NCBI RefSeq assembly: GCF_030506325.1
Contig: NZ_CP120683.1
Coordinates: 124,001-188,000 of the forward strand
Length of the DNA: 64,000 bases
Reading direction: 5' to 3'
Source: Tunicatimonas pelagia
GTDB taxonomy: Bacteria; Bacteroidota; Bacteroidia; Cytophagales; Cyclobacteriaceae
The notes beneath the pieces were generated by a model. That model searched no databases. It saw nothing but the letters and a program-made list of their open reading frames with translations, and was not told where the DNA came from. Positions 60,348-64,000 of this stretch are shown here, piece after piece. Each line of letters opens with the position of its first letter. Position 1 is the first letter of the stretch. The position numbers and the translations under genes were made by a program.

Positions 60348-60494
60348 ATGAATACCTCAATACTTAGAATACTACTCAGTTTAGCCGCCAGTGTGATTGC
60401 CTTTCGGGTTATCACTGTAAAACCAATTCGTAACTACTTACTTACGGCTCTACTCAACGGAGCTGTTTTCTTGATAAAGCGCAAGCTTCGCTAA
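60348..60494 (+). CDS. Possible small membrane protein
   Basis: The 48-residue frame from the ATG at 60348 (MNTSILRILLSLAASVIAFR) has a hydrophobic segment at residues 5-22, a second weaker one (LLTALLNGAVFLI), and a basic end KRKLR. The frame is open further upstream, but this start is the most natural. It ends exactly where the convergent exonuclease gene ends. No homologue is recognised, and coding is uncertain. Confidence 0.35.
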   Translation: MNTSILRILLSLAASVIAFRVITVKPIRNYLLTALLNGAVFLIKRKLR

Positions 60495-61523
60495 TTACGA
60501 CGATTCATTAGCTACTGCGGCTTCGTCACTTTCTTCGGTTTCTCCGCTGTATAGCGTTTCTACTTCGTAAGCTTGCTTGCCTTTTTCCCGCAGCCAGCGG
60601 CTGAATACTGAGGTGAAACCGTGGGTAACGTAAATAGTGTCGGCTCCGGTAGCCTCTACCGCTTGGTTTAATCCGGGCCAGTCGGCGTGGTCTGACATGA
60701 CGAATCCCCGATCGGCGGCCCGGCGACGTTTTGCCCCGCGAACCATCATCCAGCCCGAAGCAATTCCAGTACTGAACGGACGAAAACGATTTACCCAAGG
60801 GCTATTCAATGCTGAAGAAGGGGCAATCACTAGTGATTTTCGTAAATCTTCCTTAGAGACTTCGGCTGATACCTTGGGTAATGTTGGCAACGGCGCGCCT
60901 CCAGCTATAAGCGCATTGTTCACATTGAAGACCGCTCCGTGCAAGTAAACCACACCGATAGAACGGTCTAATTGATGAATAATTCGCTGAGACTTACCCA
61001 ATGAGTACGCAATTAGCAAGGAGGTTTTGTTCTGGGCTTGATTGCTTTGCCACCAAGCGTGAATTTCTTCCATTACCGTAGGTTGTGGTTTCCAAGCGTA
61101 AATAGGTAACCCAAATGTTGACTCGGTAACGAATGAGTGACAGCGCACTGGTTCAAACTGACCACTAAAACCGTCATCTTCCAGCTTGTAATCACCGGAT
61201 ACTACCGCAATTTGCCCCTTATGCTCTAAACGAATTTGAGCTGACCCAAAAATATGGCCAGCCGGATGTAGTGAAACTTTCACTCCCGAAATATCAATTG
61301 CTTCATTATACGCTACAGTTTCCAGTGAAATATCCTGCCCTAGCCTTAATCGAAGAATATTTTCTGAGTCGTGGTGAGCCAGGTAATGCTTCATACCCCA
61401 GCGAGCGTGGTCGGAGTGCGCATGCGTGATTATAGCCTTGTCTACCGGTTTCCAGGGATCGATGTAAACATTGGCCGGAGGGCAGTACAAACCGCGGTCG
61501 GTAAATTCAATAATGGGTTTCAT
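60495..61523 (-). CDS. Ligase-associated-type MBL-fold DNA exonuclease
   Basis: The 342-residue protein has the beta-CASP/MBL zinc motif HAHSDH (34-39), HPAGHIFGSAQIRL, SGDYKLEDDGFSGQFEPV, then TESTFGLPIY and a C-terminal MSDHADWPGLNQAV and YVTHGFTSVF. This matches the exonucleases usually encoded beside an ATP-dependent DNA ligase and helicase in bacteria. Here no ligase gene is adjacent: upstream is a small membrane-protein gene and downstream is a convergent ORF. It may act in DNA repair with partners encoded elsewhere. Confidence 0.85.
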   Translation of the reverse strand: MKPIIEFTDRGLYCPPANVYIDPWKPVDKAIITHAHSDHARWGMKHYLAHHDSENILRLRLGQDISLETVAYNEAIDISGVKVSLHPAGHIFGSAQIRLEHKGQIAVVSGDYKLEDDGFSGQFEPVRCHSFVTESTFGLPIYAWKPQPTVMEEIHAWWQSNQAQNKTSLLIAYSLGKSQRIIHQLDRSIGVVYLHGAVFNVNNALIAGGAPLPTLPKVSAEVSKEDLRKSLVIAPSSALNSPWVNRFRPFSTGIASGWMMVRGAKRRRAADRGFVMSDHADWPGLNQAVEATGADTIYVTHGFTSVFSRWLREKGKQAYEVETLYSGETEESDEAAVANESS

Positions 61524-61586
61524 CCAACCTTATGACTGCCCCCAGAGGAAATTGTTTAGAGAGCGGCCCCTTGATCAGGTTGTGGA

Positions 61587-61967
61587 TTACTTAGTCAACT
61601 GCGATAACGTTCTGAAAGAATATGGTAACGCCAGTAACCAAATTGAAGCCAACGACCAGATTAAGCTAATCATCATTAGCTTGAAAAGATCGGTCTGATA
61701 ATGATGGTAGATTATAGATACCATCCCTAAATAAAAGGTCAAGCAACCCAGAATTCCTGCAACCCAGCGATGGTTCATCTTTTTGTAGAATTTAGACGAG
61801 AGAATTGATATTGTCGGCACTAATACGAACCAAAACAAAAGTGATGAGAAAATATTCCACCCGATCAGTAAGGAGTATGGAATTAGCAAAACTACTAAGG
61901 ATAGTAGTACCAGAAATACTGATAGTAGTAAATTGCTTCTAAGGCGGTTAACGTTGATCGTTCGCAT
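61587..61967 (-). CDS. Small integral membrane protein
   Basis: The 126-residue protein has four hydrophobic segments (LLLSVFLVLLSLVVLLIPY, SSLLFWFVLVPTISIL, GILGCLTFYLGMVSIIYH, LMMISLIWSLASIWLLAL) and a basic N-terminus. No domain was recognised. It is 63 bp upstream of the exonuclease gene on the same strand. The function is unknown. Confidence 0.55.
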   Translation of the reverse strand: MRTINVNRLRSNLLLSVFLVLLSLVVLLIPYSLLIGWNIFSSLLFWFVLVPTISILSSKFYKKMNHRWVAGILGCLTFYLGMVSIIYHHYQTDLFKLMMISLIWSLASIWLLALPYSFRTLSQLTK

Positions 61968-62024
61968 AATTAGATTTAGTGGTTAGTTAAATCTAATATA
62001 CTTACTGCGGAGCAGTAGATCAAT

Positions 62025-62663
62025 TTAATTGTCAATTGTTACAACGGGTTGGCTTGCCTTAGCGTAGGCAAAACGAACCGGGCTTGCTACCTGATGGTAG
62101 GCATCTAAACCACTACAAGTAATGGTTTCTGCTTTTACTAAATCAATAAATCCGTCGGAGCCAACACAGTACTCGGGGAGAATAATCTTTTGAATTTCAC
62201 CTACTAAAAACACCGTTTCGTTGCACCGCAATGTATGGTGCTCAACGTAAGAAAGCCCAACTTTAACCGAAGCTTCAGACACAAAGGGAGCCAAAAGATC
62301 GTCGGCATAATCAGGGGTAAGACCAGTACCTTCAAACTCGGAAATCTCCCAGCGAGCACTGGTATGGTGGGCTTTCTCAACGAAGTCTCTCCGAATATGA
62401 TTGATTGAAAAGTGTTTCGTGGCTAATATATTTTCCAGTGTATGGCGAGCCACTGTATGAGGACGAAATAAAATGCCAATTAAAGGTGGATTAGCCCCAA
62501 CATGAATAATTTGAGAGAATATTGCTAAGTTAGTACTACCTTCAGTGGACTGAGTGCCGATGAGCGCTACACTTTTAAATCCGGTAAGTGAGTTAATAAG
62601 ATTGGTACGAAATCGCTTCTCCAGTGCGCTTAACTGAGCATTTGAGTAAGTTTGATTAGCCAT
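62025..62663 (-). CDS. Flavin reductase family protein
   Basis: The 212-residue protein has the split-barrel FMN-binding fold of flavin reductases and flavoredoxins: LINSLTGFKSVALIGTQSTEG, SQIIHVGANPPLIGILFRPH, KHFSINHI, and a C-terminal strand with FLVGEIQKI. It would reduce free FMN or FAD with NAD(P)H or transfer electrons. It precedes no obvious oxygenase partner. The upstream STAS-like gene ends 3 bp before its start region, so they are likely co-transcribed. Confidence 0.78.
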   Translation of the reverse strand: MANQTYSNAQLSALEKRFRTNLINSLTGFKSVALIGTQSTEGSTNLAIFSQIIHVGANPPLIGILFRPHTVARHTLENILATKHFSINHIRRDFVEKAHHTSARWEISEFEGTGLTPDYADDLLAPFVSEASVKVGLSYVEHHTLRCNETVFLVGEIQKIILPEYCVGSDGFIDLVKAETITCSGLDAYHQVASPVRFAYAKASQPVVTIDN

Positions 62664-62666
62664 ACA

Positions 62667-63116
62667 CTATATCTCAATGGCTTCTTCTATTGATTTGCAA
62701 TAACGTATATCTAACTTATCAACAATGTTGTCAGGATAGTTCTGAACAATTTGACTTTTAGCAATTTCTACTGACTTTCGGAACCAAGGCTCGTCGGGTA
62801 GTATCTTGCGATGCACGCTCAGGCCGTACTGATACATTTCTTTCTTCCAAACAATGAAATACCACTCCATAGAAGGCTGGTGGAAGGCTCGCAATGCCCG
62901 CTTATCAAAGATAAACTTTTGACTCACTCCCTGTTTAACCAATTCCGATATTCTTAAGAAAATATCTTTAAAGTGCTCGATGGGAACATACTCTGACTTG
63001 AGTTCACAGACAATAATACCTGACCTTTCGTGATACGATACCCTAGCGAATCTAGCATCAAAGTGATCCTGAAACTGCGATATTTCAGGTGACTGGGTAA
63101 GCGTAGAATCTTTCAT
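62667..63116 (-). CDS. STAS/SpoIIAA-like protein
   Basis: The 149-residue protein has the short strand-helix pattern of SpoIIAA-like domains in Bacteroidota: YHERSGIIVCELKSEYVPIE, then HFKDIFLRISELVKQGVSQK, and FIFDKRALRAFHQPSMEWYF. No catalytic residue set is evident and there is no signal peptide. It could be a regulatory or lipid-binding adaptor. It is followed after 3 bp by the flavin reductase gene and preceded by the coiled-coil gene, suggesting a three-gene unit. Confidence 0.55.
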   Translation of the reverse strand: MKDSTLTQSPEISQFQDHFDARFARVSYHERSGIIVCELKSEYVPIEHFKDIFLRISELVKQGVSQKFIFDKRALRAFHQPSMEWYFIVWKKEMYQYGLSVHRKILPDEPWFRKSVEIAKSQIVQNYPDNIVDKLDIRYCKSIEEAIEI

Positions 63117-63144
63117 GATGTAAAAAATTAAAAATCACTCCAAT

Positions 63145-63420
63145 TTAATGAAAACTTCCTTTTCTCCGCTTCTTGCCTTCTTCAATTTGACTATGAAGAC
63201 CATTAATCTCACCTTCTAAACGGCTAGCGTAGTTTAAGGTTGTTTTTATCATTTGCTGTTGTGAAGTGATTTGTTCCTTAAGGTACGACAATTCTGAATT
63301 CATGTCCCGTAACTTCGCTTGATATTCTTCTTTCAAACGCTGCTTATCTAGCTCTGCTTTCTTGAGCTCTTCCTTAAATATTAGGTATGCCTCCGGAGGG
63401 GTTTTTATCAAATCTGCCAT
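63145..63420 (-). CDS. Small coiled-coil protein
   Basis: The ATG at 63420 (MADLIKTPPEAYLIFKEELK) is preferred to a GTG at 63432. The 91-residue protein is almost entirely a coiled coil (ELDKQRLKEEYQAKLRDMNS, then ELSYLKEQITSQQQMIKTTL) with a Lys/Arg-rich end KKRRKGSFH. The first residues may be a short globular or membrane-associated segment. No family recognised. The next gene is the STAS-like gene, 28 bp on. Confidence 0.55.
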   Translation of the reverse strand: MADLIKTPPEAYLIFKEELKKAELDKQRLKEEYQAKLRDMNSELSYLKEQITSQQQMIKTTLNYASRLEGEINGLHSQIEEGKKRRKGSFH

Positions 63421-63678
63421 GTTAATAGTCACCTAAGCATTTACACTGTTTTTACTTACCTTAGCTCAGCAGCCATCTCGTATTTTCACTATTCTAATAG
63501 ATATGCACACATGGCTTATCCTAGAATTAAACAGTAAGATACTTACTATAGTATTAGAACAACACGCTATTTGCCCTTAAAGTTTTTACTTTGTTTAATT
63601 TGATATAAACAAAAGTTAAATTCTGCCTACGTAGCGAGTAAGTTGTGAACGGTTTAAGAACAATCTTTAGACAGGATT
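63421..63678. other. Gene-free region between coiled-coil and SDR genes
   Basis: The stretch is AT-rich with no ORF accepted. It lies between the stop of the truncated SDR (whose 3' end is at 63679) and the start of the coiled-coil gene, both on the minus strand, so it presumably holds a terminator and a promoter. No clear hairpin with T-run was found. Confidence 0.35.
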
Positions 63679-64000
63679 CTATAAATGTTTTACCGATGAT
63701 AACCCGCCGTCGATGTGAAGCACTTGTCCGGTTACCCAGCTACTGTCATCAGAAAGCAGGTAAATCACCGCCTGGGCAATATCGTCTGGTTTTCCGTAAC
63801 GCCCGAGCGGATGTCTTTTATTAGAAGCCTCTTTTTTCTCCTCAGTAGACAGCAAATTATCGGCTAAGGGTGTATCCGTTAGAGAAGGGGCAACCACATT
63901 AACGCGTACATTTTTATTCGCTAATTCGGCCGCCAACGCCCGTCCCAGACCTTCTACAGCCCCTTTGGCCATAGCTACCGCGGTATGAAAATTTAAACCC
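63679..64000 (-). CDS. SDR-family oxidoreductase, C-terminal part (truncated by window edge)
   Basis: The frame runs without a stop to the right edge, beginning GLNFHTAVAMAKGAVEGLGR in the visible part. It has the SDR helix RALAAELANKNVRVNVVAPS, GRYGKPDDIAQAVIYLLSDD and VTGQVLHIDGGLSSV. The residue four before the active-site-region Lys is Val, not Tyr, so the usual YxxxK is lost, as in a divergent SDR subgroup with FHxxVAxAK. The N-terminal cofactor domain lies outside the window. Function unknown. Confidence 0.75.
   Translation of the reverse strand, partial: GLNFHTAVAMAKGAVEGLGRALAAELANKNVRVNVVAPSLTDTPLADNLLSTEEKKEASNKRHPLGRYGKPDDIAQAVIYLLSDDSSWVTGQVLHIDGGLSSVKHL

Overview
The window is chromosomal DNA of a Bacteroidota member, most likely Cytophagales. 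This rests on FtsX/MacB-type permeases of about 800 residues in tandem, DUF2490, DUF6600 and DUF6624 proteins, BlaI/M56 modules, a soluble plus a membrane pyrophosphatase, and -7 promoter boxes of the form TAnnTTTG with little sign of Shine-Dalgarno sites. No rRNA, tRNA, CRISPR array, phage or transposase gene was seen. The genus cannot be fixed from sequence alone.

Layout. 1-2.25 kb (minus): a truncated ABC exporter membrane domain and a P-loop NTPase. 2.3-8.2 kb: an acidic outer-membrane protein, an AT-rich cassette-like DUF6624 gene, a Crp/Fnr regulator with an MBL-fold hydrolase, and a phosphotransferase-like protein with a HAD protein. 8.5-10 kb: an exported beta-carbonic anhydrase and a DUF2490 protein. 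10.2-15.3 kb: a GH63-type hydrolase divergent from an L-fucose oxidative-pathway cluster (two SDRs, FAH-family hydrolase, mutarotase, ABM monooxygenase). 15.3-18.7 kb: a BlaI-M56-lipoprotein operon with a double palindromic operator, and a small membrane protein. 19-28 kb: a treZ / GH57-DUF3536 / treY / malQ operon that links alpha-glucans to trehalose. 28-31 kb: a pectate-lyase-fold protein, two MITE-like inverted-repeat elements and an Asp/Asn beta-hydroxylase. 31.5-47 kb: six consecutive FtsX-type permeases with an orphan HigA-like HTH gene between the fourth and fifth. 47-64 kb: ExbB-like channel, membrane-bound LuxR-type regulator, inorganic pyrophosphatase, OMP plus S41 peptidase plus menC, a DUF6600 protein with an Arg/Ser-rich tail, AraC regulator / OMP / di-haem peroxidase, DUF2157 protein, hppA, ligase-associated-type exonuclease, flavin reductase, STAS-like and coiled-coil proteins, and a truncated SDR.

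The most notable non-coding signals are four. (1) A 51-nt element, 42/51 identical without gaps, lies in the same orientation upstream of the P-loop NTPase gene (about 2.3 kb) and the beta-hydroxylase gene (about 30.5 kb). In both it ends in an inverted repeat whose stem sequence differs but still pairs. (2) A 61-nt element, 48/61 identical without gaps, lies upstream of permease genes 1 and 5, which suggests two co-regulated units. (3) Spacers between the permease genes are built from degenerate AATGAACAATTAGC-type words with their complements downstream, so each can fold into a long hairpin before a conserved (A/G)GTTATG start context. Related word families recur elsewhere, including an exact 7 x 7-bp tandem array. 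(4) An AT-rich single-gene cassette carries a 22-bp perfect palindrome and inverted flanks. No complete new enzymatic system was recognised. The permease array without an ATPase gene and the duplicated leader elements are the best candidates for undescribed biology.

All homology calls are from motif recognition by eye; no database search was run.
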